From: JACTUC01 sp964477685
GTDB lineage: Archaea; Thermoproteota; Methanomethylicia; Methanomethylicales; Methanomethylicaceae
NCBI GenBank assembly: GCA_964477685.1
Contig: CAYZHK010000018.1
Location: forward strand, 1 to 24,846
Direction: 5' to 3'
DNA: 24,846 nucleotides
In this document: positions 1-7,807 of the stretch, piece after piece
Position numbering within the stretch: the first letter of the stretch is position 1
Layout: every line of letters begins with the position of its first letter
Program-made: the position numbers and the translations under genes
Notes under the pieces: model-generated
What the model was told of the DNA's origin: nothing
The model's database searches: none
What the model saw: the letters and a program-made list of their open reading frames with translations, nothing else

Positions 1-181
1 AATATATCCGAACGACAGAAATACAGTTAGTCCTCCCGATGTCAATTTGTTGGCAATTTTCTGTTTATAAACAAGACTTCTGTAATATTAACGTGAAAAT
101 ATGTTTTAATTACAAAAAAATCTGACTACTATTATAGTAAAAAGTATATTGCAATGAATCCACGCTTACCGAATATATAAC

Positions 182-206
182 TTCATTATTATGTACTAAT
201 AATGAA
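182..206. repeat. Perfect inverted repeat upstream of the pilin genes
   Basis: Arms TTCATTATTA (182-191) and TAATAATGAA (197-206) are exact reverse complements around the 5-base spacer TGTAC. The element ends about 17 bases before the TATA box of the first pilin gene, where an archaeal regulator could bind next to the basal machinery. It lies in a very AT-rich stretch (1-271) with no credible gene. The symmetry is seen directly; the operator role is inference. Confidence 0.55.
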
Positions 207-222
207 AAAATTGAAACTTAAT

Positions 223-231
223 CTTTATATT
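223..231 (+). promoter_or_regulatory. TATA box for the pilin pair
   Basis: The sequence CTTTATATT is centred about 45 bases before the ATG at 272. An archaeal TATA box at this place would start transcription near 254 and leave a leader of about 18 bases. No strong Shine-Dalgarno sequence is visible before the ATG. Confidence 0.55.
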
Positions 232-271
232 TTGGTAAATGCCATGGAGTATGTCAGTAAAATGATGTGAT

Positions 272-703
272 ATGTTGTCCCCGGTACGCAGGCGAGGCGT
301 CAGCGAGCTGATGGCAACGGTCATCATGGTAGGGCTGGTAGCCATAGTCGGATCGGCGGCTCTCCTTTACAGCATGAGCTACTTCTCAGGCGTCACGTCG
401 GCAAAGGATGAATATGGGGCCATCGAGATGAAGGCCCTGACAGAAGATTTTCTGATCGTAGACTCGATGTCTGGGGGAGGCGCCGCCAGCGTCGCCGTCT
501 ACAATTTCGGCGACCGGGATATCCAGATCGTGGGGATGTATGTCAATGGCAACACCTACAATATCACCGTGGGGTCTGTCCTGATTGCTTCGGCCAGAAC
601 CGAATGGGTCAACGGCTCTGGGACCGCCGACTCGGGCAACCTCGCCCTGATAAGGGTAGTGAGCTCATCGGGGAATTATTATGAGAACGTCTTCAACCGC
701 TAG
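272..703 (+). CDS. Archaeal type IV pilin-like protein 1
   Basis: This 143-residue protein begins with a short basic stretch (RRRG, residues 7-10) followed by a hydrophobic helix from VSELMATVIM to about residue 36. That is the class III signal peptide pattern of archaeal pilins and archaellins; a prepilin peptidase would cut after Gly10. The rest is a small extracellular domain with two N-glycosylation sequons (NIT and NGS) and no cysteine. It is predicted to be a surface pilus or adhesion subunit. Its last 23 bases overlap the next pilin gene in another frame, so the two are probably co-transcribed and translationally coupled. The exact pilin family is not recognisable from sequence alone. 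Confidence 0.8.
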   Translation: MLSPVRRRGVSELMATVIMVGLVAIVGSAALLYSMSYFSGVTSAKDEYGAIEMKALTEDFLIVDSMSGGGAASVAVYNFGDRDIQIVGMYVNGNTYNITVGSVLIASARTEWVNGSGTADSGNLALIRVVSSSGNYYENVFNR

Positions 704-1592
704 GAACTCGCCCAGAAGTAACAGGGGCGTAAGTACCATCATTGGGATAGTGATCTTCTTCCTCATATTCATGCTGGCCGTCTCCAGCACGTTCGTATGG
801 ACTGACAGCACCAGCAAGTACCTCCAGTCCGCCAAGGCCGAGCTGGACCAGGAGCGGCTCCGCGCATCGGAGAATCTGATGTATGCCGTGGCGAACGATA
901 CGCACATTCTCATAGTAAACTCCACATCCATGCTTGTGGTGGTGAATCAGATCTGGGACAACGAACACCTGCAGATCTATAATGGCTCGACGATTGTCCC
1001 TGCCTTCGACCAGATCTACATGAATGTCACTAACACGACTGGGCACAGCTACAAGATAGTCACGTCGCGGGGCAACATATTCGACCAGCGCTATCTGGGT
1101 AACACCAACGCCTCCCAGCCAACCAATGTCACCTATATCGCCGGGGGCGGATGGAACATATCCTGGTTCTCCTACTACAACGGTAGTACGCCGGGCATCT
1201 GGCGGATCGGCAACACCACCCACTCATCGCTTGACTTTTCATTCACCCTGGGCGGAACCTCGACATTCGGTGGGCTAACCTACACCAGGGCCGGCTTCAA
1301 CGCCACAACGAAGATCACTGCGCAATCCAGCACGATTGCCACCTATGCCTACCTTAACGACGGCGCGTCTACCGAACTGAGCTATGCCAACCTGACAATC
1401 AGCAACGGATCCTATTCGGTGACTACCATCTTCCAGCAGCCGACTATTAATTCGACATCTTGCCTGAGCCTATATTCGGTCACACAGGGGGGCAACTATA
1501 CGCTGACGCTCAATTATGAGATAAAGCAACTTACGCCTGCCACCAGCCACATGATCTCATTCCAGATGCTCAATGCCGAATTTGCGAAGTGA
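681..1592 (+). CDS. Archaeal type IV pilin-like protein 2, sequon-rich
   Basis: This 303-residue protein has a basic N-terminus ending in SNRG (residues 13-16), followed by the hydrophobic helix VSTIIGIVIFFLIF. This fits a class III signal cut by prepilin peptidase. A short coiled-coil-like segment (about residues 45-65) leads into a beta-rich extracellular domain full of Asn, Thr and Ser. I count 15 N-X-S/T sequons after residue 70, a very high density. It is about twice the usual pilin length, so it may be a tip adhesin or a minor subunit with a large exposed domain. It starts inside the preceding pilin gene and ends 8 bases before a convergent gene. Confidence 0.8.
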   Translation: MRTSSTARNSPRSNRGVSTIIGIVIFFLIFMLAVSSTFVWTDSTSKYLQSAKAELDQERLRASENLMYAVANDTHILIVNSTSMLVVVNQIWDNEHLQIYNGSTIVPAFDQIYMNVTNTTGHSYKIVTSRGNIFDQRYLGNTNASQPTNVTYIAGGGWNISWFSYYNGSTPGIWRIGNTTHSSLDFSFTLGGTSTFGGLTYTRAGFNATTKITAQSSTIATYAYLNDGASTELSYANLTISNGSYSVTTIFQQPTINSTSCLSLYSVTQGGNYTLTLNYEIKQLTPATSHMISFQMLNAEFAK

Positions 1593-1593
1593 T

Positions 1594-1600
1594 AAAAAAA
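1594..1600 (-). terminator. T-run terminator of the nitroreductase gene
   Basis: Seven consecutive A on the plus strand give a run of seven T on the minus strand immediately after the nitroreductase stop codon. Oligo-T tracts terminate archaeal transcription. The tract fills the 8-base gap between two convergent genes. Confidence 0.5.
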
Positions 1601-2203
1601 TCATATGGCTCGCACTACGGTCTGGAGGCCCTTCTTCCTCGCCCTTGGCTTGGTCTCCCCCTTGGGATATCCGAACCCCAGCACTGCAGCCAGCTTGAGG
1701 CCCCCCTTTTCTATCCCCAGCAGGCGATAGAACCCCTCCTCTTCAAGGAGAGGGACTCCAAACCAGCAGCCGCCGATGCCCATCCCCCAGGCCGCCAAGA
1801 GCATGTTCTCAATCGCCGCTGCGACGCTCTGCTGCGCCCACAGCTCCTCTATCTCCGCCCTTGTGCAGAACCTCTCATCCAGGTCCACCAGTACAGCGAC
1901 ATAGAATGGCGCTTTGTAGTCCCCCCGCTGGGCAGCGGTGACCCACCTATCAATCTTCTCCTTGGCTAAGGGGGTCTTCAGCATCTTCGCATAGTACGTC
2001 TTCTGGGCCCTGATCAGCAGCTGGTACAGCCCCTCCTGCTTCTCGGGCGAGTCCACTGTGATGAAGTACCACTGCTCATTGCCTGCCGCAGTGGGTGCCC
2101 TTATCCCGGCGTTGAGGATCGTTTCCCGCTCCTTCCCACCCACTGGCCTGGTGGAGTATTCCCTTACCATTGTTCTGTTCTGAATAGCCTCGAGGACATC
2201 CAT
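1601..2203 (-). CDS. Nitroreductase family protein (FMN-dependent oxidoreductase)
   Basis: The protein has about 200 residues, a normal length for the family. Near the N-terminus RTMVREYS is the FMN phosphate-binding motif; then comes APTAAGNEQWYFITV, and near the C-terminus GGCWFGVP and the AVLGFGYPKGE block. Members reduce nitro compounds, quinones or flavins with NAD(P)H in the cytosol; the substrate here is unknown. An in-frame ATG at 2230 lies only about 7-15 bases from the TATA box, so transcription would begin after it. The ATG at 2203, preceded by GGTGA, is preferred; the ATG at 2209 is also possible. It is divergent from the exchanger gene. Confidence 0.85.
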   Translation of the reverse strand: MDVLEAIQNRTMVREYSTRPVGGKERETILNAGIRAPTAAGNEQWYFITVDSPEKQEGLYQLLIRAQKTYYAKMLKTPLAKEKIDRWVTAAQRGDYKAPFYVAVLVDLDERFCTRAEIEELWAQQSVAAAIENMLLAAWGMGIGGCWFGVPLLEEEGFYRLLGIEKGGLKLAAVLGFGYPKGETKPRARKKGLQTVVRAI

Positions 2204-2236
2204 TTTCATCACCGGTCTGCTGAAAAGCATCCAAGA

Positions 2237-2245
2237 AAATATTTA
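2237..2245 (-). promoter_or_regulatory. TATA box of the nitroreductase gene
   Basis: Reading on the minus strand, TAAATATTT is centred about 38 bases before the preferred ATG at 2203. The predicted transcription start near 2215 argues against the upstream ATG at 2230. Confidence 0.5.
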
Positions 2246-2305
2246 ACCTCACCGTATTTGGCGCTGAGCCTCCTTAAAAACTGCACCGGGAATGCCTTAA
2301 AAAGT

Positions 2306-2312
2306 CTTAAAT
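2306..2312 (+). promoter_or_regulatory. TATA box of the cation exchanger gene
   Basis: CTTAAATA is centred about 45 bases before the ATG at 2354. It decides the start: an in-frame ATG at 2258 would lie upstream of the promoter. Confidence 0.5.
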
Positions 2313-2353
2313 ACCATAATACCATTGGAGCAAGTCGTCGGTCCGTACCCAAC

Positions 2354-3358
2354 ATGTTCGAGAGCGTCTTGAGCCTCGTCGTTAGCATGTTCATAGTGTT
2401 TGTTGCAGCCTTTCTCTTCGTCAATGCCATCGAATATCTCGGCTGCAGATTCAAGTGGGGCGGATCCTTCGTTTCGGCCACGCTGGCGCCGCTCTTTACG
2501 TCACTCCCAGAGATGATAATCTTCCTTGTCGCCCTCTTCGGCCTGGGTGGAGCAAGCGGACAGGACATCGGCTTGGGGACACTCTTCGGGCAGCCCTTTA
2601 TGGCGTCCAGCCTATCCTATGGACTTGTGGGCATCGCTGCCTTCATCGCCTATAAGGTGGGTAGGAGGAAGACCTCCGTGCTTGCCGTCAGCAGGAGGCT
2701 TCTCATGCCGTATGTCTTCATTACCGTCCTGTTCCCTATGACGCTGATCCCTGCCATCATTGGTGGAGCGACAGTGAGGTACATCTTCGGAGCGATATTC
2801 CTGGGCGCATATCTTGTGTACGTCACATTGATGTATCGAGAAAAAAGTGCTGAGCATCTTGAAGATTCCGCCATCCCCTACACCTGCAGGGTTGTGAATA
2901 ACCCGGTGCTTGGGGGCGTGATACAGCTTGCAGCGGCTGTCATCATGCTCTACTACAGCTCCCACCTCATGGTTTCCACAGTCGCAGCCATCGCCTCAGA
3001 TATGGGCATAAGCGCTCTTGCCCTTGCCCTTGTTCTAATTCCGGCCGTCACCGCCATTCCAGAAACCGCCAGCGACCTGATCTGGGCATGGAATGGCAAA
3101 GACAATCTCTGCCTAGGCGCCTTGGTGGGTGAGAAAGTCCTCTACTCCACTTTTTATCCTGGGATTGGGCTTTTCATGACAGCCTGGGTCCTCGATGTCT
3201 ATGCCTATTTCAGCGTTCTTGTCTGTTTTACTGTATCTGTCGTGCTCATGTACTTCGTTTCGAAACACAGACTTCCCTGGTATTTCCTGCTGATAGGCCT
3301 AGTTTTCTTTGTGGCCTACGCAGTCTCTATCTTCGTCCCACCGTTTTGGTTGCTGTAG
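2354..3358 (+). CDS. Sodium/calcium exchanger-like membrane protein (CaCA superfamily)
   Basis: This is a 334-residue integral membrane protein with roughly ten hydrophobic helices arranged as two homologous halves. Each half carries a recognisable alpha repeat. The first contains TSLPEMIIFLVALFG followed by DIGLGTLFGQPF; the second contains TAIPETASDLIWAW followed by DNLCLGALVGE. The Pro-Glu pairs match the ion-coordinating acidic residues of Na+/Ca2+ and cation/proton antiporters. The motifs are divergent from the usual GTSLPE and GN-GSN patterns, so the ion is uncertain. Its 3' end overlaps the convergent aminotransferase gene by 32 bases. Confidence 0.8.
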   Translation: MFESVLSLVVSMFIVFVAAFLFVNAIEYLGCRFKWGGSFVSATLAPLFTSLPEMIIFLVALFGLGGASGQDIGLGTLFGQPFMASSLSYGLVGIAAFIAYKVGRRKTSVLAVSRRLLMPYVFITVLFPMTLIPAIIGGATVRYIFGAIFLGAYLVYVTLMYREKSAEHLEDSAIPYTCRVVNNPVLGGVIQLAAAVIMLYYSSHLMVSTVAAIASDMGISALALALVLIPAVTAIPETASDLIWAWNGKDNLCLGALVGEKVLYSTFYPGIGLFMTAWVLDVYAYFSVLVCFTVSVVLMYFVSKHRLPWYFLLIGLVFFVAYAVSIFVPPFWLL

Positions 3359-4505
3359 CCGACACGAACCTCTCAAGCCTGTCCAGGGCCTTGGCAATAG
3401 AGTCCATCGAAGTTGCATAGCAGAGTCTAAGGTGCCCTTCCCCATATTTGCCGAAGGCTGACCCAGGGACGACCACAACCTTGGCCTCAGAGAACAGCCT
3501 TTCGGCAAAGCCAACGTCATCCCTTCCTATCCTGGGGAAAATGTAGAAGGCGCCCTCGGGCCTAGAGACCTCTATGCCAGGGATCCTGCTCAGCCTCTGA
3601 TGGATGTAGTCCCTCCGGGCCTGGTACTCCCTCCGCATCGCCTCCACTGCCGGCGGGCTTCTGGGGTCGCCCAGTGCCTTGGCAACCGCATACTGCGCAA
3701 AGGCGACCGGACAGGCCGCAAAGAACCCCTGCAGTTTGGCCATCCTGGAGACCGTCGCCTCGTCGGCTATGCAGTAGCCCACCCTCCAGCCTGTCATGGC
3801 ATAGGTCTTCGAGAAGCTGTTTATGGTCAGGGTCCTCCCTTCCATGCCATTCAGCGAAGCAAAGCTCACATGCCCTTCGCCCGAATAGATCAGCTTCTCG
3901 TATACCTCGTCGGAGATTACCCTGAGGTCGTTTTCGCTGGCTACGCCTGCAATCCCCTCCAGATCCTTCTTCGACAGAACAGCTCCGGTGGGGTTATTGG
4001 GGGAGTTGATCATTATACACTCGGTTTTTCCGGTCACAGCCCTTGCCAGATGATCAGCCGTGAGCCTGAAACCCTCCTCAAGGGTGGTGGGCACCTCCAC
4101 AGGGATTCCGCCCATCATGGTGACCACTGCGCTGTAGGTGACGAAGTAGGGCGATGGTATGAGGACCTCGTCGCCGGGCCTGAGGAACGTCGAGAGGGCG
4201 AGCAGGAAAGCCTGGTTTCCGCCAACTGTTATCATTACGTTCCTATCTGGGTCCGCCTGTATCCCATTCTCGCGCCTAAGCTTCTCGGAGATGGCGTCCC
4301 TCAGCATCTTTAGGCCGCTGTTGGGGGTATAGTGGCTGAAGCCCCTGTCAAGCCCCTCTTTGGCATAGTCTCTTATGTGCAGAGGCGTGTTAAAATCCGG
4401 CTCGCCGATGCCGAGGGATATGACATCTTGGTACTTGCCCGCAAGATCAAAGAGCCGCCTTATGCCCGACTCCGGAATCGCATCGAGCCTGTCAGGGAAG
4501 GACAC
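3327..4505 (-). CDS. Class I/II aminotransferase (aspartate aminotransferase-like)
   Basis: A pyridoxal-phosphate enzyme of about 392 residues, the family's usual length, it transfers amino groups between an amino acid and a 2-oxo acid. Visible family features are SLGIGEPDF near the N-terminus, the NSPNNPTG loop, ISDEVYEKL, the catalytic lysine in SFSKTYAMTGWRVGY, and PEGAFYIFP near the C-terminus. I chose the GTG at 4505: a TATA box puts transcription start near 4515, and VSFPDRL is where relatives begin. An in-frame TTG at 4523 is the longer alternative. Amino-acid specificity cannot be read from the sequence. Confidence 0.88.
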   Translation of the reverse strand: MSFPDRLDAIPESGIRRLFDLAGKYQDVISLGIGEPDFNTPLHIRDYAKEGLDRGFSHYTPNSGLKMLRDAISEKLRRENGIQADPDRNVMITVGGNQAFLLALSTFLRPGDEVLIPSPYFVTYSAVVTMMGGIPVEVPTTLEEGFRLTADHLARAVTGKTECIMINSPNNPTGAVLSKKDLEGIAGVASENDLRVISDEVYEKLIYSGEGHVSFASLNGMEGRTLTINSFSKTYAMTGWRVGYCIADEATVSRMAKLQGFFAACPVAFAQYAVAKALGDPRSPPAVEAMRREYQARRDYIHQRLSRIPGIEVSRPEGAFYIFPRIGRDDVGFAERLFSEAKVVVVPGSAFGKYGEGHLRLCYATSMDSIAKALDRLERFVSATATKTVGRR

Positions 4506-4536
4506 AGCAGCACCCTGAAACAAGGGGGACCCCTGA

Positions 4537-4548
4537 CCTTAAAAAGGG
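4537..4548 (-). promoter_or_regulatory. TATA box of the aminotransferase gene
   Basis: Minus-strand CCCTTTTTAAGG sits in the 51-base gap after the PurM-like gene, centred about 37 bases before the GTG at 4505. The aminotransferase can therefore be transcribed separately from its upstream neighbour. Confidence 0.5.
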
Positions 4549-4556
4549 TTGCATTA

Positions 4557-5714
4557 TCAGTACTCAAAGGTCCCATGTTGGGTTCTTATAAGAACGGTGT
4601 TATGGCCGGACGGCGAGCGCTCGCACCTCCCAATCACGCAGGCCCCTATGCCGAAGGACCAGGAGATACTCGCAACCTGGGGGGCAAGTTCCCTGGGTAC
4701 AACCACCTCCAGGCCTATCCCCATATTGAAGGCGCGGTACATCTCATCCCAGCTCTCATGGCTCCCTTCCTGAATCAGCCTGAAGATTGGATCCGGCTCC
4801 GGCAGGCTGTCCTTGACATAGCGTATCCCTTTCCCAAGCCTCCTGCACTTCATCATTCCGCCCCCGGTATTGTGGACCAGTGCCTTCACGCCTCCCCCAG
4901 CCAGGATCGCCTTCGCCACGGGCAGGTAGATGCGGGTAGGCGACAGCAGGGCCTCTCCAATGGTCATGCCCAGGCCTTCCGGTACTGAGGAGAGCTCGTA
5001 GCTGCCAAAGTATCCCCCCTCCCTCCCAGTCCCGACCTCGGGATACTGCCTAATGTATTTGGGGGAGAGGAGGCTGTGCCTTGCCAGAGTTATGCCGTTG
5101 CACATGAGACCGCTATTCTTTCTTGCTTCATCCTTCGCCCTGCCCCCGCTCCGCAGGCCCACGATCACGTCTCCGGGGGCAATTCCGTCCCCCGTGATAA
5201 CGGAATCCAGATCCACCTCACCGTAGACAGTAGCAGAGACGTCGAAGGTTCTGACGATGTCGGGGAGGTCTGCCGTCTCCCCGCCCCCGAAGAGGAGGCG
5301 GTGGCCTTGGTCCGCAAGCGAGGACAGCACCGCCTCAAACCCTCCTGCAAGGCCTCCCAGGAGCGCCTCCCTTTCCACGGCGAATGGGTTCAGGGCGATG
5401 TAGTCCGAGAGGACCAGCGGCGTCCCCCCGACACAGGCTATGTCGTCCACATTCATGGCCACCACGTCCTGGGCCAGTCCAGAGAAGGCTTCCGCTCCCC
5501 CCGATTCCTTGTGGGACAGGTAGGCCACTATGGGCTTGGTGCCTGCACCATCGGCATGGAGCAGGACCCCCACACCACTTCTGGAGGGATGCTTTGTGAC
5601 GGTGCAGAAGGACTGGGGGTAGAGGTCGTCCGTGAGCGCCTTGAGCCTCCCTATGCCCCTCTTTTCAACGTCCACGCCCAGAGACCCGTACCTTGAGGGT
5701 ATGGCCAGCACCAC
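4557..5714 (-). CDS. purM: Phosphoribosylformylglycinamidine cyclo-ligase (AIR synthase)-like protein
   Basis: A 385-residue member of the PurM/ATP-grasp-independent AIR synthase superfamily. Diagnostic blocks in order are ADGAGTKPIVAYL, VAMNVDDIACVGGTPLVLSDYIALN, GGGETADLPD, GLRSGGRAKDEARKNSGL with NGITLARHSLL, SPTRIYLPV, HNTGGGMMK and YRAFNMGIGLEVVV. These match the ATP- and FGAM-binding regions of PurM, which makes aminoimidazole ribotide in purine synthesis. It is some 40 residues longer than typical PurM, so a related paralogous function is possible. The GTG at 5714 is essentially leaderless, sitting about 29 bases after the centre of its TATA box. No other de novo purine genes are nearby. 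Confidence 0.8.
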   Translation of the reverse strand: MVLAIPSRYGSLGVDVEKRGIGRLKALTDDLYPQSFCTVTKHPSRSGVGVLLHADGAGTKPIVAYLSHKESGGAEAFSGLAQDVVAMNVDDIACVGGTPLVLSDYIALNPFAVEREALLGGLAGGFEAVLSSLADQGHRLLFGGGETADLPDIVRTFDVSATVYGEVDLDSVITGDGIAPGDVIVGLRSGGRAKDEARKNSGLMCNGITLARHSLLSPKYIRQYPEVGTGREGGYFGSYELSSVPEGLGMTIGEALLSPTRIYLPVAKAILAGGGVKALVHNTGGGMMKCRRLGKGIRYVKDSLPEPDPIFRLIQEGSHESWDEMYRAFNMGIGLEVVVPRELAPQVASISWSFGIGACVIGRCERSPSGHNTVLIRTQHGTFEY

Positions 5715-5737
5715 GATGAGAGATGGTCGCTTCTTCT

Positions 5738-5747
5738 TTGATAAAGG
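5738..5747 (-). promoter_or_regulatory. TATA box of the purM-like gene
   Basis: Minus-strand CCTTTATC is centred near 5743, giving a predicted transcription start at about 5716, two bases before the GTG at 5714. This supports leaderless translation. Confidence 0.5.
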
Positions 5748-5792
5748 TTCCCCTTACATGGCAAACGGCACTGGCTGGTTGCCCTCGGCAGA

Positions 5793-5801
5793 CTTTTATA
5801 G
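5793..5801 (+). promoter_or_regulatory. TATA box of the 5834 gene
   Basis: CTTTTATAG is centred about 37 bases before the ATG at 5834, predicting a leader of about 10 bases. It forms a divergent promoter pair with the purM-like gene. Confidence 0.5.
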
Positions 5802-5833
5802 TGACATAATTCCGTTATCATCTGTGAAGATAG

Positions 5834-6160
5834 ATGAGCGAGGAGCTCAAGCAGTATGTTGAGGACTCCCTATACAAGTGGGTCAAGAGGCAGATTGAGG
5901 AAGGCAACTTCAAGGCCAACCTCAAGATAGAGATTGATAGCCCAATAGAGGTCAAGGGCATGAAGGGGAGGATAGTGGGGGAGATTGTCCTCTCTGAGCA
6001 GGTGCCGGAGAGGCTGCCGATTGTCCCTATTGGCTACTCCACCGGATCGGAGGCGCCTCCCCCCGATCAGGGCAGCAATGCCCAGAAGAAAGAGGGGCAG
6101 AACTCTGAGGAGATGAGCCTGGCGGAAGTTGACAAGCTTCTCAGGTCGCTCGGAGTCTGA
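5834..6160 (+). CDS. Uncharacterised small charged protein
   Basis: This 108-residue soluble protein is not recognised. Residues 1-25 look like an amphipathic helix (EELKQYVEDSLYKWVKRQIEEG), residues 28-55 alternate in a way that suggests beta strands, and about residues 70-92 form a Pro/Gln/Glu-rich linker. A short C-terminal helix (SLAEVDKLLRSLGV) ends the protein. There is no cysteine, signal peptide or membrane helix. The layout suggests a small folded domain plus a flexible linker and docking helix, as in a protein-protein adaptor; this is inference. It has its own promoter and lies 134 bases before the GTPase gene, with no clear promoter between them, so the two may be co-transcribed. 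Confidence 0.65.
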   Translation: MSEELKQYVEDSLYKWVKRQIEEGNFKANLKIEIDSPIEVKGMKGRIVGEIVLSEQVPERLPIVPIGYSTGSEAPPPDQGSNAQKKEGQNSEEMSLAEVDKLLRSLGV

Positions 6161-6294
6161 CAGGCAATGCCAAGGCGGCGGGGCTGACAGGCTATTCCCG
6201 ACCTGAGAGACACGCCTTAGGGCAAGACCATATCTGCGCAGGGCGCAGGCGGCGTCCCTACCAAGCAAACTGCTGGAGGAGGCTGGAAAACAGG

Positions 6295-7326
6295 ATGGAC
6301 TCTGTAAAGGTAATCGCGGTTGCGGGGCACTTCGCAAGCGGGAAGACCACACTGATCATGAAGATGGCCGAGGTTCTGACAAAGAAGGGCCACAATGTGG
6401 GGCTGCTGATGAACGACGTCGGTCCAGTCGATTTTAAGATGGTCGCCTCACTGACAAACTATCCTGTTGAGGAGATCTCCAAGCATTGCCTCTACATGAG
6501 GGAGAATGACCTCAAAGGAGCCCTCCGGAAGCTGCTGGCGGCCGACCTTGACGTAATCATCATAGAGGCGATGGGCTTCTCGGACCCCCACAGGTGCTGG
6601 GTGACCATTTCCGAGGTCTTGCCAACAATCTCGCCAAACACCGAGCTGGGAGCGATAGCCGTGCTGGTGGATGGCGAACTCCTGACCCGCAGCTTCAGGG
6701 GGTCGGGCACACCGATCCAGCCTATATTGGCCCAGCAATTGTCAGAGGCCGAGATAATTGCCATAAACAAGGTGGATCTGCTTGGGCTCGAGTCATTGAA
6801 CCGTCTCAAAGAGACCGTTGGAAAGACCAACGACCGGGCGAAGATCCTCTACATCTCCGGGCTGACCGGCATGGGGACCGATGGGCTTGTGGAGCTCCTG
6901 CTCGCATCAAAGTGGTCGCAGGGCCAACCCAGAACCCCTGACGGCATTATGAGGCGCAGCAGAGAATGGTGCTCCGGGATGGCTTGGGCCGCATGCCTTG
7001 TCAACATGCAGCTGAACGACGCAGAGGCGATCACGGAAGTGGTCGGTAAGGCCATCCTGGAGATGGCAAGGGGGATAGTAAAGGCCCATGGGGAGGTGGT
7101 CCGCATAAAGGCATACTGCGACCATCCGGCCGGGAGGGTATACCTCTCCATTACTCCTGACCTGCGGATTGAGTACCGGCCAGGGACCTATGCAGGCGAG
7201 AAGGTGAAGGGACTTAAGTTCACGCTCAGCTGCGTCGCTAAAAAAGTCGACTCCGGAGACATGGTAACCATGCTGAAGGAGGCGCTCTCCCAGTTCAAGG
7301 GAAGCTCCCTCATCACCAAGCTCTGA
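6295..7326 (+). CDS. G3E/SIMIBI-class GTPase (CobW/HypB-like)
   Basis: A 343-residue protein with a P-loop GHFASGKTT (residues 11-19), a Walker B-like IIIEAMGFSDP (88-98) and an NKVD guanine-specificity motif (158-161). These features and their order fit the G3E family (CobW, HypB, UreG and methyltransferase-activating relatives), which insert metals or reactivate metalloenzymes using GTP. The C-terminal 140 residues form a separate domain with the block RIKAYCDHPAGRVYLSITPDLRIEY. The usual Cys-X-Cys-Cys metal motif of CobW proteins is absent; only Cys65 lies in the corresponding region. It has no hypA or cobalamin gene beside it, so the client protein is unknown. Confidence 0.78.
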   Translation: MDSVKVIAVAGHFASGKTTLIMKMAEVLTKKGHNVGLLMNDVGPVDFKMVASLTNYPVEEISKHCLYMRENDLKGALRKLLAADLDVIIIEAMGFSDPHRCWVTISEVLPTISPNTELGAIAVLVDGELLTRSFRGSGTPIQPILAQQLSEAEIIAINKVDLLGLESLNRLKETVGKTNDRAKILYISGLTGMGTDGLVELLLASKWSQGQPRTPDGIMRRSREWCSGMAWAACLVNMQLNDAEAITEVVGKAILEMARGIVKAHGEVVRIKAYCDHPAGRVYLSITPDLRIEYRPGTYAGEKVKGLKFTLSCVAKKVDSGDMVTMLKEALSQFKGSSLITKL

Positions 7327-7385
7327 GCCCGCCAACCGGCCGAGGACCCTTCCCACAGACCGATGCCCGGGGCATGGCAGCCCAT

Positions 7386-7697
7386 CTACCTGTTGGGACT
7401 TTCCCCGAAATCATCATAGTACTGCTTCATTAGCCTTGAAAAATGTCTACTCACATCCCTTGTCGAACGCTGGTCAGCGGTGATATTCACCCTGTGGAGC
7501 TGGAATTCAGCATCACACCTGGGACACCTGACATTCTCGCAGCCGGTCACAGCGCTCGGGCAGCCTTGGCATGCAAAGGCGCGGGCATAGTATAGGCTGA
7601 ACTCGAAGTTGCATTTCGGGCACTTCACGGTTTTCGAACTCGCAATTGTTTCATCGGACACTCCATGAATGTGATGGTGGGACGTAAGATCACCCAT
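7386..7697 (-). CDS. Small double zinc-ribbon protein with His-rich N-terminus
   Basis: A 103-residue protein with an N-terminal HHHIH segment and seven cysteines in two metal-binding pairs and a central group: CPKC (26-29), CQGC (43-46), Cys53 and CPRC (58-61). The arrangement suggests treble-clef or rubredoxin-like zinc or iron sites. The last 35 residues are charged and helical. Proteins of this general look occur near ferrous iron transport genes in some archaea, but I cannot assign it confidently. It is divergent from a YHS metal-binding protein, which supports a role in metal handling or metal-responsive regulation (inference). Confidence 0.7.
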   Translation of the reverse strand: MGDLTSHHHIHGVSDETIASSKTVKCPKCNFEFSLYYARAFACQGCPSAVTGCENVRCPRCDAEFQLHRVNITADQRSTRDVSRHFSRLMKQYYDDFGESPNR

Positions 7698-7727
7698 TCT
7701 CTCAATGCCAACTTTTTAACGCCACAA

Positions 7728-7778
7728 GGCAATTTAAATCTTTGGTGGTCCTTAGCCCACTGGGCAATTTATATATTC
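7728..7778. promoter_or_regulatory. Divergent promoter region, zinc-ribbon and YHS genes
   Basis: The palindromic ATTTAAAT around 7735 can serve as the minus-strand TATA box, about 38 bases before the ATG at 7697. TTTATATATT around 7772 serves the plus strand, about 36 bases before the ATG at 7808. Each is embedded in a direct repeat of GGCAATTTA (7728-7736 and 7763-7771, 35 bases apart), which could be a shared regulator site. Confidence 0.45.
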
Positions 7779-7807
7779 TCGGGCAGCAAGTCTATCACGT
7801 GGTCTTT

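Noticed and set aside
1589..1969. A 126-residue plus-strand ORF after the second pilin
   Set aside because: It is antisense to the well-supported nitroreductase gene, is Pro/Leu-rich without family features, and overlaps only by frame chance.
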